A DNA stretch of 64,000 nucleotides from Litorivivens sp041625575. GTDB lineage: Bacteria > Pseudomonadota > Gammaproteobacteria > Pseudomonadales > Spongiibacteraceae. The translations under genes were made by a program, and so were the position numbers. The stretch is from positions 4,160-68,159 of the forward strand of contig JBFJTG010000006.1 of NCBI GenBank assembly GCA_041625575.1, given 5' to 3'. The notes under the pieces were generated by a model. It made no database searches. It was not told where the DNA came from and saw only the letters and a list, made by a program, of their open reading frames with translations. This document shows positions 17,024-26,055 of this stretch, one piece after another; the stretch's first letter is position 1; every line of letters begins with the position of its first letter.

Positions 17024-17094
17024 ACGCGCCCGAATTACTCGTCCGTGCCTCGGCAGCGACAGGGCACGGCGGTCTGTTACCCAAGGAGGTTTGC

Positions 17095-18234
17095 TTGACG
17101 GTTCCAGCTATACTCGCCCTCGCGGATGGCAGCATTTTCAGGGGTATTGCAATTGGGGCCGAAGGATATTCGGTGGGAGAGGTGGTTTTCAATACTGCCA
17201 TGACCGGGTATCAGGAAATATTGACTGATCCCTCCTACGCAAAGCAACTGATTACTCTGACCTACCCTCATATCGGCAATACCGGTACCAATTCCGAGGA
17301 CGAAGAAGCCAATGAAATCTGGGCTTCCGGTCTCATTATTCGTGACTTGCCTCTGGTTGCCAGTAACTACCGCAGCCAGCAATCACTCTCTGATTACTTG
17401 AAATCCCGCAAGGTTGTGGGCATTGCCGATATCGATACTCGCCGGCTCACGCGTATTCTTCGCGACAAGGGCGCACAGAATGGCTGCCTCATGGCAGGCG
17501 ATGTAGATGAAGAGCGTGCGCTGACTCTCGCGCGTGAATTCGCCGGTCTTGAAGGTATGGATTTAGCGAAAGTGGTCTCAACTGGCGAGCGCTATTCCTG
17601 GCGCGAGGGTAGTTGGGATCTGGAAGAGCGCTACAGCACACATATCGACTCTGAGCTTCCCTACAACGTGGTGGCCTATGATTTCGGCGTTAAGCGCAAT
17701 ATTCTGCGCATGTTGACCGATCGGGGCTGCCGACTGACCGTTGTGCCTGCCGAAACCACCGCTGCAGAGGTGTTGGCACTCAAGCCTGACGGCGTATTCC
17801 TGTCGAACGGCCCGGGTGATCCGGAGCCCTGTGCCTATGCCATTGAGGCGATCCGCGAAATTGTGGCCACGGGGCTGCCGGTATTTGGTATCTGTTTGGG
17901 GCATCAATTACTGTCACTGGCCTGCGGTGCCAAGACCGTCAAAATGAAATTTGGTCACCATGGTGCCAACCACCCGGTGCAGGATATCGATACCGGTGTA
18001 GTGCATATCACCAGTCAGAACCATGGTTTCGCCGTTGACGAGTCAACGTTACCCTCGAATTTGAGGGTGACACACAAGTCGCTGTTTGATGGCAGCTTGC
18101 AAGGTGTACACCATACCGACAAACCCGCTTTCAGCTTTCAAGGGCACCCCGAGGCGAGCCCCGGGCCGCATGATATTGCCCCCTTGTTTGATCATTTTAT
18201 TGAATTGATTGAAGCCCACACTAGCAAGGCTTAG
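17095..18234 (+). CDS. carA: Carbamoyl-phosphate synthase, small (glutaminase) subunit
   Basis: CarA hydrolyses glutamine and passes ammonia to CarB for carbamoyl phosphate, which feeds arginine and pyrimidine synthesis. The 379-aa protein has the N-terminal CarA domain and a class I glutamine amidotransferase domain with nucleophile Cys267 in FGICLGHQ and the partner segment FQGHPEASPGP. The start is TTG at 17095, preceded by a perfect AAGGAGG (17083-17089). Upstream is a hairpin leader; downstream a structured 133-bp gap leads to carB. Confidence 0.97.
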   Translation: MTVPAILALADGSIFRGIAIGAEGYSVGEVVFNTAMTGYQEILTDPSYAKQLITLTYPHIGNTGTNSEDEEANEIWASGLIIRDLPLVASNYRSQQSLSDYLKSRKVVGIADIDTRRLTRILRDKGAQNGCLMAGDVDEERALTLAREFAGLEGMDLAKVVSTGERYSWREGSWDLEERYSTHIDSELPYNVVAYDFGVKRNILRMLTDRGCRLTVVPAETTAAEVLALKPDGVFLSNGPGDPEPCAYAIEAIREIVATGLPVFGICLGHQLLSLACGAKTVKMKFGHHGANHPVQDIDTGVVHITSQNHGFAVDESTLPSNLRVTHKSLFDGSLQGVHHTDKPAFSFQGHPEASPGPHDIAPLFDHFIELIEAHTSKA

Positions 18235-18329
18235 CTAAAAGCAAAGGGTCGGCTTTAGAGTCTGGCCCGAGTTCTGACGCTGAGCGTCAGACATGAACGC
18301 GAAGGTTCGACAACCGAGGTCGGGCCGAC
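18235..18329 (+). other. Structured carA-carB intergenic RNA: hairpin plus three-way junction
   Basis: Directly after the carA stop comes a hairpin (18235-18242 with 18252-18258). Then a long outer stem (18260-18270 with 18320-18329, one bulged T) encloses two inner hairpins: a perfect 9-bp stem at 18273-18291 with a 1-nt centre in the palindrome, and GGTT-cgac-AACC at 18304-18315. The layout is a three-way junction. No T run follows, so it is not an intrinsic terminator. carB starts 38 bp later without a clear Shine-Dalgarno sequence. A regulatory or mRNA-processing role is inferred. Confidence 0.5.
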
Positions 18330-18367
18330 ATTAACGAAGTGCAGAATCTGGCGGTTATCACGACACT

Positions 18368-21300
18368 ATGCCCAAACGTACAGACATCAAATCCATCCTG
18401 ATTCTCGGCGCCGGCCCTATCGTCATCGGACAAGCCTGCGAATTCGACTACTCCGGCGCACAGGCGTGTAAGGCCCTGAAGGAAGAAGGCTTCCGGGTTA
18501 TTCTGGTGAACTCGAATCCTGCGACTATCATGACCGACCCGGCGATGGCGGATGCTACCTATATCGAGCCGGTACTGTGGCAAACGGTCGCAAAAATCAT
18601 CGAGAAGGAGCGCCCGGACGCCTGCCTACCCACCATGGGTGGCCAGACTGCGCTCAACTGCGCACTGGACCTTGCGCGCGAAGGTGTTCTGGAAAAATTC
18701 AATGTTGAGCTGATCGGCGCGACCAAAGAAGCCATTGATAAGGCAGAAGACCGCCAATTATTCGATCGCGCAATGAAAAACATTGGTCTGGACACGCCGC
18801 GCTCTGCCATTGCCCACAGCATGGAAGAGGCGCTGCAGGTACTGGACTCGATTGGCTTCCCGACCATCATTCGTCCTTCCTTCACCATGGGTGGCTCGGG
18901 TGGCGGTATTGCCTATAACCGCGAAGAGTATATTGAGATTTGTGAGCGTGGGTTGGATTTGTCGCCAACCAATGAATTGCTGATTGACGAATCGCTGATC
19001 GGCTGGAAAGAATTTGAGATGGAGGTTGTCCGCGATAAAAATGACAACTGCATCATCATTTGCGCTATTGAAAACTTCGATCCGATGGGCGTGCATACGG
19101 GCGACTCCATCACGGTGGCACCTGCGCAAACCCTGACGGACAAAGAATACCAGATCATGCGAAATGCCTCTTGCGCCGTCCTGCGCGAAATAGGCGTAGA
19201 AACCGGTGGTTCGAACGTGCAGTTTGGTGTCGACCCGGCCACCGGGCGCATGGTGATTATTGAAATGAACCCCCGGGTCAGTCGCTCCTCGGCGCTTGCC
19301 TCGAAGGCTACCGGTTTTCCGATTGCGCGAGTGGCCGCCAAGCTCGCTATTGGTTACACCCTGGACGAGCTGCAAAACGAAATAACCGGTGGTGCTACAC
19401 CCGCCTCGTTTGAGCCGGCGATTGATTACGTTGTGACGAAAATCCCGCGCTTTACCTTCGAAAAATTCGGCGAGGCTTCGCCGCGTCTGCATACTCAAAT
19501 GAAGTCCGTCGGTGAGGTTATGGCCATTGGTCGTACCTTCCAGGAGTCAGTGCAGAAAGCTTTGCGCGGGCTCGAAGTTGGCTCCTCCGGTTTTGAGCAT
19601 AAAATCGATACCGATCGTGACGATGCCCGCGAAATTATTATTAGTGAGTTAACCAACCCTGGCCCCGAGCGCATCTGGTATGTGGCCGATGCCTTGCGTG
19701 CGGGCATGAGCGTTGATGAAATTTATGAGCTGTGCGGCATAGACCCCTGGTTTCTCGTCCAGATTGAAGACATTGTCAAAACCGAAAACAGTCTGAAAAC
19801 TTTGGAGCTGTCGGGAATTGATGCCGACAAAATGTTCATGCTCAAGCGCAAAGGTTTTGCCGACAAGCGTCTGGCTGTGCTCCTTGGCGTTGGCAAGACG
19901 GCAGTGCGAGAGCATCGGCATAAACTGGGTATACGCCCTGTGTATAAACGCGTGGATACTTGCGCCGCCGAGTTTGCGACCTCTACCGCTTATATGTACT
20001 CAAGCTACGAAGAAGAGTGCGAGGCTAACCCCAGTGATCGCGAGAAGATTCTTGTCATTGGCGGTGGCCCCAACCGGATTGGCCAGGGTATTGAGTTTGA
20101 CTACTGCTGCGTACACGCGGCGCTCGCCATGCGCGAAGACGGTTACGAAACCATTATGGTGAACTGTAACCCCGAAACTGTATCTACCGATTACGATACC
20201 TCGGACCGTCTGTATTTCGAGCCGGTAACTCTGGAAGACGTGCTGGAGATCGTCGATAAAGAAAAGCCCGTCGGTGTCATCGTTCAGTTTGGCGGTCAAA
20301 CACCGCTTAAACTGGCTCGGGATCTCGAAGCTGCGGGCGTGCCGATTATTGGTACGAGTCCCGACGCAATTGATCGGGCAGAAGACCGCGAACGCTTCCA
20401 GCAAATGATCAACAAGCTGGGCCTGTTACAGCCGCCGAACGCGATTGTGCGCTCGACGGAGCAGGCTTTGGCCGTTGCAGAGAGCATCGGCTACCCACTG
20501 GTTGTCCGTCCGTCCTATGTTCTGGGCGGTCGCGCAATGGAGATTGTTTATAAGGAAGAAGAGCTTGCCCGCTACATGGTAGAGGCGGTGCATGTCTCTG
20601 AAGACTCGCCGGTATTGCTCGATCACTTTCTGAGTGCCGCGGTCGAAGTGGATGTGGACGCCGTGTCCGACGGCAAGGACGTCGTTATTGGCGCCATCAT
20701 GCAACATATTGAGCAGGCTGGGGTCCATTCGGGTGATTCGGCCTGCTCGCTGCCGCCGTATTCCCTGCCGGCCGAGGTTCAGGATGAGATGCGGGCTGTC
20801 GTTAAGGCTATGGCACTGGAATTGGGCGTTAAAGGTTTGATGAACGTTCAGCTTGCGTGGCAAGACGGAAAAATTTACGTTATCGAGGTTAATCCTCGCG
20901 CATCGCGCACCGTGCCTTTCGTGTCCAAGTGCATTGGTGTGTCGCTGGCCAAAATTGCCGCCCGTTGCATGGCTGGCAAAACGCTGGCGGAGCAGGGCTT
21001 TACCGAGGAACGGGTACCGACATTCTTCAGTGTAAAAGAGGCGGTCTTCCCCTTTAACAAATTCCCCGGTGTTGACCCGATTCTTGGTCCGGAAATGAAA
21101 TCTACCGGCGAAGTGATGGGCGTCGGTGAGACTTTTGCCGAAGCATTTTCCAAGGCTCAGCGTGGCGCGGGTGAGCGCCCGCCCAAGCCCGGGCTAGCTT
21201 TTATCAGTGTGCGTAGCGCCGATAAGCCCGGCTCGGTGGCGGTGGCCAAAAGCCTGGTTGGCTTTGGCTTTACGCTTTGCGCAACACGCGGCACCCATAA

Positions 21301-21589
21301 GGTATTGACCGAGGCCGGACTTGAGTGCAAACGTGTGAACAAGGTGAAAGAGGGGCGCCCCCATATCGTGGATATGGTGAAAAATCGCGATATCAACCTC
21401 ATTATCAATACGACTGAAGGCAAGCAGGCAATAGCCGATTCATCAACCATTCGACGATCTGCGTTGGCGGGTAAAATCCCTTATACGACAACGCTGGCTG
21501 GTGCCGAAGCGATTTGCATGGCTTTGGCATTCGGTGAAGAAAAAACAGTTCGCCGCCTGCAAGACATTCATCGAGGAATAATGCAATGA
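18368..21589 (+). CDS. carB: Carbamoyl-phosphate synthase, large subunit
   Basis: The 1073-aa synthetase subunit makes carbamoyl phosphate from bicarbonate, ammonia and two ATP. It has two homologous ATP-grasp halves (about 1-550 and 551-935) and a C-terminal MGS-like allosteric domain starting near FISVRSADK. The N-terminus MPKRTDIKSILILGAGP is nearly invariant in the family and fixes the start, although no ribosome site is obvious. The second half begins with ILVIGGGPNRIGQGIEFDY. greA overlaps its stop by 4 bp (ATGA). Confidence 0.98.
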   Translation: MPKRTDIKSILILGAGPIVIGQACEFDYSGAQACKALKEEGFRVILVNSNPATIMTDPAMADATYIEPVLWQTVAKIIEKERPDACLPTMGGQTALNCALDLAREGVLEKFNVELIGATKEAIDKAEDRQLFDRAMKNIGLDTPRSAIAHSMEEALQVLDSIGFPTIIRPSFTMGGSGGGIAYNREEYIEICERGLDLSPTNELLIDESLIGWKEFEMEVVRDKNDNCIIICAIENFDPMGVHTGDSITVAPAQTLTDKEYQIMRNASCAVLREIGVETGGSNVQFGVDPATGRMVIIEMNPRVSRSSALASKATGFPIARVAAKLAIGYTLDELQNEITGGATPASFEPAIDYVVTKIPRFTFEKFGEASPRLHTQMKSVGEVMAIGRTFQESVQKALRGLEVGSSGFEHKIDTDRDDAREIIISELTNPGPERIWYVADALRAGMSVDEIYELCGIDPWFLVQIEDIVKTENSLKTLELSGIDADKMFMLKRKGFADKRLAVLLGVGKTAVREHRHKLGIRPVYKRVDTCAAEFATSTAYMYSSYEEECEANPSDREKILVIGGGPNRIGQGIEFDYCCVHAALAMREDGYETIMVNCNPETVSTDYDTSDRLYFEPVTLEDVLEIVDKEKPVGVIVQFGGQTPLKLARDLEAAGVPIIGTSPDAIDRAEDRERFQQMINKLGLLQPPNAIVRSTEQALAVAESIGYPLVVRPSYVLGGRAMEIVYKEEELARYMVEAVHVSEDSPVLLDHFLSAAVEVDVDAVSDGKDVVIGAIMQHIEQAGVHSGDSACSLPPYSLPAEVQDEMRAVVKAMALELGVKGLMNVQLAWQDGKIYVIEVNPRASRTVPFVSKCIGVSLAKIAARCMAGKTLAEQGFTEERVPTFFSVKEAVFPFNKFPGVDPILGPEMKSTGEVMGVGETFAEAFSKAQRGAGERPPKPGLAFISVRSADKPGSVAVAKSLVGFGFTLCATRGTHKVLTEAGLECKRVNKVKEGRPHIVDMVKNRDINLIINTTEGKQAIADSSTIRRSALAGKIPYTTTLAGAEAICMALAFGEEKTVRRLQDIHRGIMQ

Positions 21590-22062
21590 GTCAGGTACCA
21601 ATGACTGTTGAAGGCGAAGCGCGCTTGCGCGCCGAGCTGAAGAAATTGAAAACGGAAGATCGTCCGCGCATTATTCAAGCCATTGCCGAGGCGCGCGAAC
21701 ACGGCGATCTGAAGGAAAATGCGGAATATCACGCTGCTCGTGAGCAACAGGGTTTTTGCGAAGGGCGTATTCAGGAAATAGAAGGAAAGCTTGCCGACGC
21801 GCGCGTCATCGACGTTAAAACCCTGCCGTCCACCGGACGGGTTATCTTCGGCGTTACCGTAACCCTGATTAACTGCGAAACCGAGGAAGAAGTTCGCTAT
21901 CGTATCGTGGGCGAGGACGAAGCCGAGGTGAAGGCCGGTAAAATTTCGGTAACGTCGCCGATTGCCCGGGCCTTAATCGGCAAGGAAGAGGGCGATGTTG
22001 TTGTGGTGCGCGCTCCGGTGGGTGATGTGGAATACGAAATCGACAAAGTCGAGCATTTATAG
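21586..22062 (+). CDS. greA: Transcription elongation factor GreA
   Basis: GreA rescues backtracked RNA polymerase by stimulating transcript cleavage. The 158-aa product has the N-terminal coiled coil whose tip carries the acidic residues (ARE-HGDLKENAEYHAAREQQ, about residues 36-56) and a C-terminal FKBP-like domain. The ATG overlaps the carB stop by 4 bp, so it is translationally coupled. yhbY converges on it 22 bp downstream. Confidence 0.97.
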   Translation: MSQVPMTVEGEARLRAELKKLKTEDRPRIIQAIAEAREHGDLKENAEYHAAREQQGFCEGRIQEIEGKLADARVIDVKTLPSTGRVIFGVTVTLINCETEEEVRYRIVGEDEAEVKAGKISVTSPIARALIGKEEGDVVVVRAPVGDVEYEIDKVEHL

Positions 22063-22084
22063 TCCCAGACTATGGCGCCTGGGA

Positions 22085-22384
22085 TCAGGCGCGTAGCAGG
22101 TTTGAGAGTTTCGGGTTGGGCTTGCGCGCAGCTCGATAAATCAGCACAACCTTGCCGATAGCCTGTACCAGTTCAGCCTTGTGCTCCTCGCAAATGTGTT
22201 GGACGACCAATTTGCGGTCGCCCGCTTCAGCAATGGCCAGCTTGACCTTGATTAATTCGTGATCTTCCAGCGCGCGCTCAAGCTCGGCTTCTACTCCTTC
22301 GGTGATACCCCGTCCAGCAACCATGACGACGGGTTTGAGTTTGTGGCCGATGGCGCGCAACTGCTTTCGCTTGGCATTATCCAT
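22085..22384 (-). CDS. yhbY: YhbY family ribosome assembly RNA-binding protein
   Basis: A 99-aa CRS1-YhbY (CRM) domain protein that binds pre-50S particles. The family core GHKLKPVVMVAGRGITEGV is followed by ELIKVKLA. The loop GxxG reads GRGI. Transcribed opposite to rlmE, with a 105-bp divergent gap, the order known in E. coli and Pseudomonas. Length is typical. Confidence 0.93.
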   Translation of the reverse strand: MDNAKRKQLRAIGHKLKPVVMVAGRGITEGVEAELERALEDHELIKVKLAIAEAGDRKLVVQHICEEHKAELVQAIGKVVLIYRAARKPNPKLSNLLRA

Positions 22385-22489
22385 GATGCTGTGTGATCCG
22401 AGATCTAAAAAGGGCGCGTATTGTACTCAAAAGGTATACTGCGTGCGATACCCGTCGCGAAATGCGGCGAGCCAAATAGGGTGATGTAA

Positions 22490-23116
22490 TTGGGAAAGAA
22501 ACGTTCGGCGTCCAGTGGTGCTTGGTTACGGGAGCATTTCGACGATCCTTATGTCAAACAAGCTCAGCGCGAGGGCTATCGCTCACGTGCATGCTATAAG
22601 TTGTTGGAAATTCAGGAAAAAGACCGTTTAATCCGACCCGGAATGACGGTTCTTGACCTGGGTTCGGCGCCGGGAGGGTGGTCGCAAGTGGCCGCCAAGC
22701 TCGTGGGCGACAAGGGCCGCGTGATTGCCAGTGACATTTTGCCCATGGATACACTGGCTGATGTTGAGTTTGTGCAGGGAGATTTCACCGAAGACGAGGT
22801 TTTTGAGGTTTTACTGTCTATGGCAGGGGATCAGCCCGTAGACCTTGTAATTTCGGATATGGCCCCAAACATGAGTGGTGTCAACGCTGTCGATCAACCT
22901 CGCTCGATGTATTTGCTGGAGCTGGCGCTCGATATGGCGCGACGCGTGCTGCGCCCCGGCGGTAGTTTTGTGAGTAAAGCCTTTCATGGCGAGGGTTACG
23001 AGGAGTTTTACCGCGATTTTAAAACCAGTTTCGAAAGTCCAGTCACACGCAAGCCGAAAGCGTCCAGACCGCGCTCGCGAGAAGTCTATATAGTGGGCAA
23101 AGGGTTCAAACAGTAG
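22490..23116 (+). CDS. rlmE: 23S rRNA (uridine-2'-O-)methyltransferase RlmE (FtsJ/RrmJ)
   Basis: RlmE methylates the 2'-O of U2552 in 23S rRNA during late 50S assembly. The 208-aa protein has the SAM motif LDLGSAPGGWSQVAA, the catalytic Asp in ISDMAPNMSG, and the catalytic Lys in FVSKAFHGEG; the first Lys of the tetrad is in SRACYKLLEI. The start is TTG at 22490, giving GKKRSASSGAWLREHF. It lies upstream of ftsH, the conserved heat-shock pair in E. coli. Confidence 0.96.
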   Translation: MGKKRSASSGAWLREHFDDPYVKQAQREGYRSRACYKLLEIQEKDRLIRPGMTVLDLGSAPGGWSQVAAKLVGDKGRVIASDILPMDTLADVEFVQGDFTEDEVFEVLLSMAGDQPVDLVISDMAPNMSGVNAVDQPRSMYLLELALDMARRVLRPGGSFVSKAFHGEGYEEFYRDFKTSFESPVTRKPKASRPRSREVYIVGKGFKQ

Positions 23117-23226
23117 GGCCTTTTACAGCCCCTGAAATGGCCGCCGATACAGTTCTGTAGTAAAGTGGCATATTCGAGAAGCAGCTAGCGGCCGTCGTTT
23201 GTGTCCGCAGCAGAGAGGTTTATCTT

Positions 23227-25161
23227 TTGAACGATATGGCAAAAAATTTATTGTTGTGGCTGATTATCGCGGCGGTGCTGCTGTCGGTTTTCAACAATTT
23301 CAGTGTTAAACCCACTACGGAAACGCTGACCTACTCCCAGTTTATTCAGGAAGTGCGTAACGAGAAGGTTGAAAAGATAACAGTCGACGGACTGATTATT
23401 CGTGGTGAGCGCGGTGACAGTACGGTGTTCGAGACCGTTCGGCCGATGATTGAAGATCCCAAGTTAATGGATGATCTATATAACCACGGTGTTCAGGTTA
23501 AAGGCACCAAGCCGCCGGAGCAGAGCATCTGGTCGCAGTTGCTGATTGCCAGCTTCCCTATCTTGATCATTATTGCCGTGTTTATGTTCTTCATGCGCCA
23601 GATGCAAGGCGGTGCCGGCGGCGGTGGCCGCGGCGGCCCCATGGCTTTTGGCAAGAGCAAAGCCCGCTTGCTGAGCGAAGATCAGATCAAAACGACCTTT
23701 GCCGATGTCGCCGGTGTCGATGAAGCCAAGGAAGAAGTGCAGGAACTGGTTGAGTTCTTGCGAGACCCGGGCAAGTTCCAGCGTTTGGGTGGCCGGATTC
23801 CCCGCGGAGTCCTGATGGTAGGCTCGCCGGGTACCGGTAAAACCCTGTTGGCCAAAGCGATTGCCGGCGAAGCCAAGGTTCCCTTTTTCTCAATCTCCGG
23901 CTCCGACTTTGTTGAGATGTTTGTCGGTGTTGGTGCCTCGCGCGTGCGCGATATGTTTGAGCAGGCCAAAAAGCAGTCCCCCTGCATCATCTTCATCGAT
24001 GAAATAGATGCGGTTGGCCGCCATCGTGGCGCCGGGCTTGGTGGCGGTCATGACGAGCGCGAACAGACATTGAACCAATTATTGGTTGAGATGGACGGTT
24101 TTGAAGGCAATGAAGGCGTTATTGTTATCGCCGCGACCAACCGTCCCGACGTACTTGACCCTGCATTGCTGCGTCCGGGCCGTTTTGACCGTCAGGTTGT
24201 GGTCGGTTTGCCTGATATTCGTGGCCGCGAGCAAATTCTGAAAGTCCACATGCGCAAAGTGCCTTTGGCCGATGACGTCAAGCCGGGAATTATCGCGCGC
24301 GGCACGCCCGGATTTTCCGGTGCTGATTTGGCCAATCTGGTGAACGAGGCCGCTTTGTTTGCCGCTCGCGCCAATTCGCGTGTTGTCGGTATGGACCAGT
24401 TTGATTTGGCAAAAGACAAAATCATGATGGGCGCCGAGCGCAAATCCATGGTCATGTCAGATAAAGAGAAACTGAATACCGCTTATCACGAAGCCGGCCA
24501 CGCTATTGTCGGTCGTATCGTGCCCGAGCACGACCCGGTCTATAAGGTCAGTATTATTCCCCGTGGCCGCGCCTTGGGTGTGACCATGTTCCTGCCGGTA
24601 GAAGATCGCTACAGTCACAGCCATCGCCACATTGTTGGTCAAATTTGCTCTTTATTCGGCGGCCGTATTGCTGAAGAAATGACATTGGGTAAGGACGGCA
24701 TTACCACGGGCGCCTCCAATGATATTAAGCGGGCCACCGAGTTGGCACGCAACATGGTGACCAAGTGGGGTTTGTCGGACAAAATGGGGCCCTTGCTCTA
24801 CGACGAATCCGATGATGAGGTGTTTCTTGGCCGTTCCGCCACCCAGCACCACAAGAGTGTGTCCGAAGAAACGGCGCGCAATATTGATAGCGAAGTCCGT
24901 CGCATTATTGACGAATGCTATCAGCGCGCGCACGACATACTGGAAGAGCATCGCGGCAAGCTGGATATTATGGCCGAAGCCTTGATGAAGTATGAAACCA
25001 TCGATGCCAAACAAATCGACGATATTATGGCGGGTAAACCGCCGCGTGAGCCTGCCGATTGGAATGATAGTAACCCTCCCGGCGGCGGCGACGGCATCAC
25101 AACCGACGACACGTCGAAGGCATCTGAAGGGCCCATCGGTGGCCCGGCCAGTAATCACTGA
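23227..25161 (+). CDS. ftsH: ATP-dependent zinc metalloprotease FtsH
   Basis: An inner-membrane AAA+ protease of 644 aa that degrades membrane proteins and regulators. Two transmembrane segments (about 5-25 and 100-120) flank a periplasmic domain. Walker A GSPGTGKT is at 199-206, Walker B IIFIDEIDAVG follows, and the zinc site HEAGH is at 421-425. The start TTG at 23227 has GAGAGG seven bases upstream; the ATG at 23236 is the alternative. The tail is Gly/Pro-rich. folP follows after 27 bp. Confidence 0.97.
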   Translation: MNDMAKNLLLWLIIAAVLLSVFNNFSVKPTTETLTYSQFIQEVRNEKVEKITVDGLIIRGERGDSTVFETVRPMIEDPKLMDDLYNHGVQVKGTKPPEQSIWSQLLIASFPILIIIAVFMFFMRQMQGGAGGGGRGGPMAFGKSKARLLSEDQIKTTFADVAGVDEAKEEVQELVEFLRDPGKFQRLGGRIPRGVLMVGSPGTGKTLLAKAIAGEAKVPFFSISGSDFVEMFVGVGASRVRDMFEQAKKQSPCIIFIDEIDAVGRHRGAGLGGGHDEREQTLNQLLVEMDGFEGNEGVIVIAATNRPDVLDPALLRPGRFDRQVVVGLPDIRGREQILKVHMRKVPLADDVKPGIIARGTPGFSGADLANLVNEAALFAARANSRVVGMDQFDLAKDKIMMGAERKSMVMSDKEKLNTAYHEAGHAIVGRIVPEHDPVYKVSIIPRGRALGVTMFLPVEDRYSHSHRHIVGQICSLFGGRIAEEMTLGKDGITTGASNDIKRATELARNMVTKWGLSDKMGPLLYDESDDEVFLGRSATQHHKSVSEETARNIDSEVRRIIDECYQRAHDILEEHRGKLDIMAEALMKYETIDAKQIDDIMAGKPPREPADWNDSNPPGGGDGITTDDTSKASEGPIGGPASNH

Positions 25162-25188
25162 CACTGATACTACCTTTGTGAAAGCCCT

Positions 25189-26055
25189 ATGACTGCAAGC
25201 CCGCAGCCGCCCGCACAGATTCTCAACTGTGCGGGACGGGCCTTAAACCTTTCTCTGCCCCACGTTATGGGCATTCTTAACGTCACACCCGATTCCTTTT
25301 CCGATGGCGGCCGCTTTGTTGGTCTTGATGTCAGTCTTCGTCACGCCGCGGCAATGGTTGCCCAGGGCGCAAGCTTCGTTGATGTGGGTGGAGAGTCCAC
25401 CCGGCCCGGTGCCAAAGAGGTAGGCGTTGCCGAAGAGCTGGATCGCGTTATTCCCGTTATAGAGGCAATTTCCCGTGAGTTGGATGTGGTTGTGTCTGTG
25501 GATAGCTCCAAAGCGGAGGTGATCCGTGCGGCAGTGAGTGCAGGCGCTGGCCTCTTAAACGATGTGCGCGCACTGCAATCGCCCGGCGCCTTATTCGCGG
25601 CTGCAGATTCAGGTTTGCCGGTTTGTCTTATGCATATGCAAGGGCAGCCTGTAGATATGCAGAATGCACCGGAATATTCAGGCGTCGTTGAAGAGGTTTT
25701 AGCTTTTTTGCAAATGCGTGTGCAGGCGTGTGAAGCGGCGGGTATTGATCGTAGCCGTATTGTTATCGACCCTGGTTTTGGGTTTGGCAAAACAGCTGAA
25801 CACAATTTGCAATTATTGAATCGCCTGCCTGCTTTTGTTCAATGCGGGTTTCCGGTCCTGGTGGGCTTGTCTCGCAAGTCTCTGTTAGGGCGGGTTACCG
25901 GGCGAGGCGTTGAAGACCGTCTGGCTGCCAGCGTAGCGGCGGCGGCACTGGCGGTAAGCAAAGGGGCGCGTATAATTCGGGCACACGATGTGCCGGCAAC
26001 AGTTGATGCTGTAAAAATGGCGCAGGCAATGATAAGAGAGTCACTGGATGAGTAG
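25189..26055 (+). CDS. folP: Dihydropteroate synthase
   Basis: FolP joins p-aminobenzoate to the pterin pyrophosphate in folate synthesis and is the sulfonamide target. The 288-aa TIM-barrel protein has the two signature segments VMGILNVTPDSFSDGG and FVDVGGESTRPGA, plus the C-terminal LVGLSRKSLLGR and IIRAHDV. It is followed by glmM with an 8-bp overlap, the standard folP-glmM pair. Confidence 0.97.
   Translation: MTASPQPPAQILNCAGRALNLSLPHVMGILNVTPDSFSDGGRFVGLDVSLRHAAAMVAQGASFVDVGGESTRPGAKEVGVAEELDRVIPVIEAISRELDVVVSVDSSKAEVIRAAVSAGAGLLNDVRALQSPGALFAAADSGLPVCLMHMQGQPVDMQNAPEYSGVVEEVLAFLQMRVQACEAAGIDRSRIVIDPGFGFGKTAEHNLQLLNRLPAFVQCGFPVLVGLSRKSLLGRVTGRGVEDRLAASVAAAALAVSKGARIIRAHDVPATVDAVKMAQAMIRESLDE

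Noticed and set aside
16995..17228. 77-codon frame starting inside the carA leader terminator as a leader peptide
   Set aside because: It runs far into carA in another frame and has no ribosome site; a true leader peptide would be short and end before the gene.
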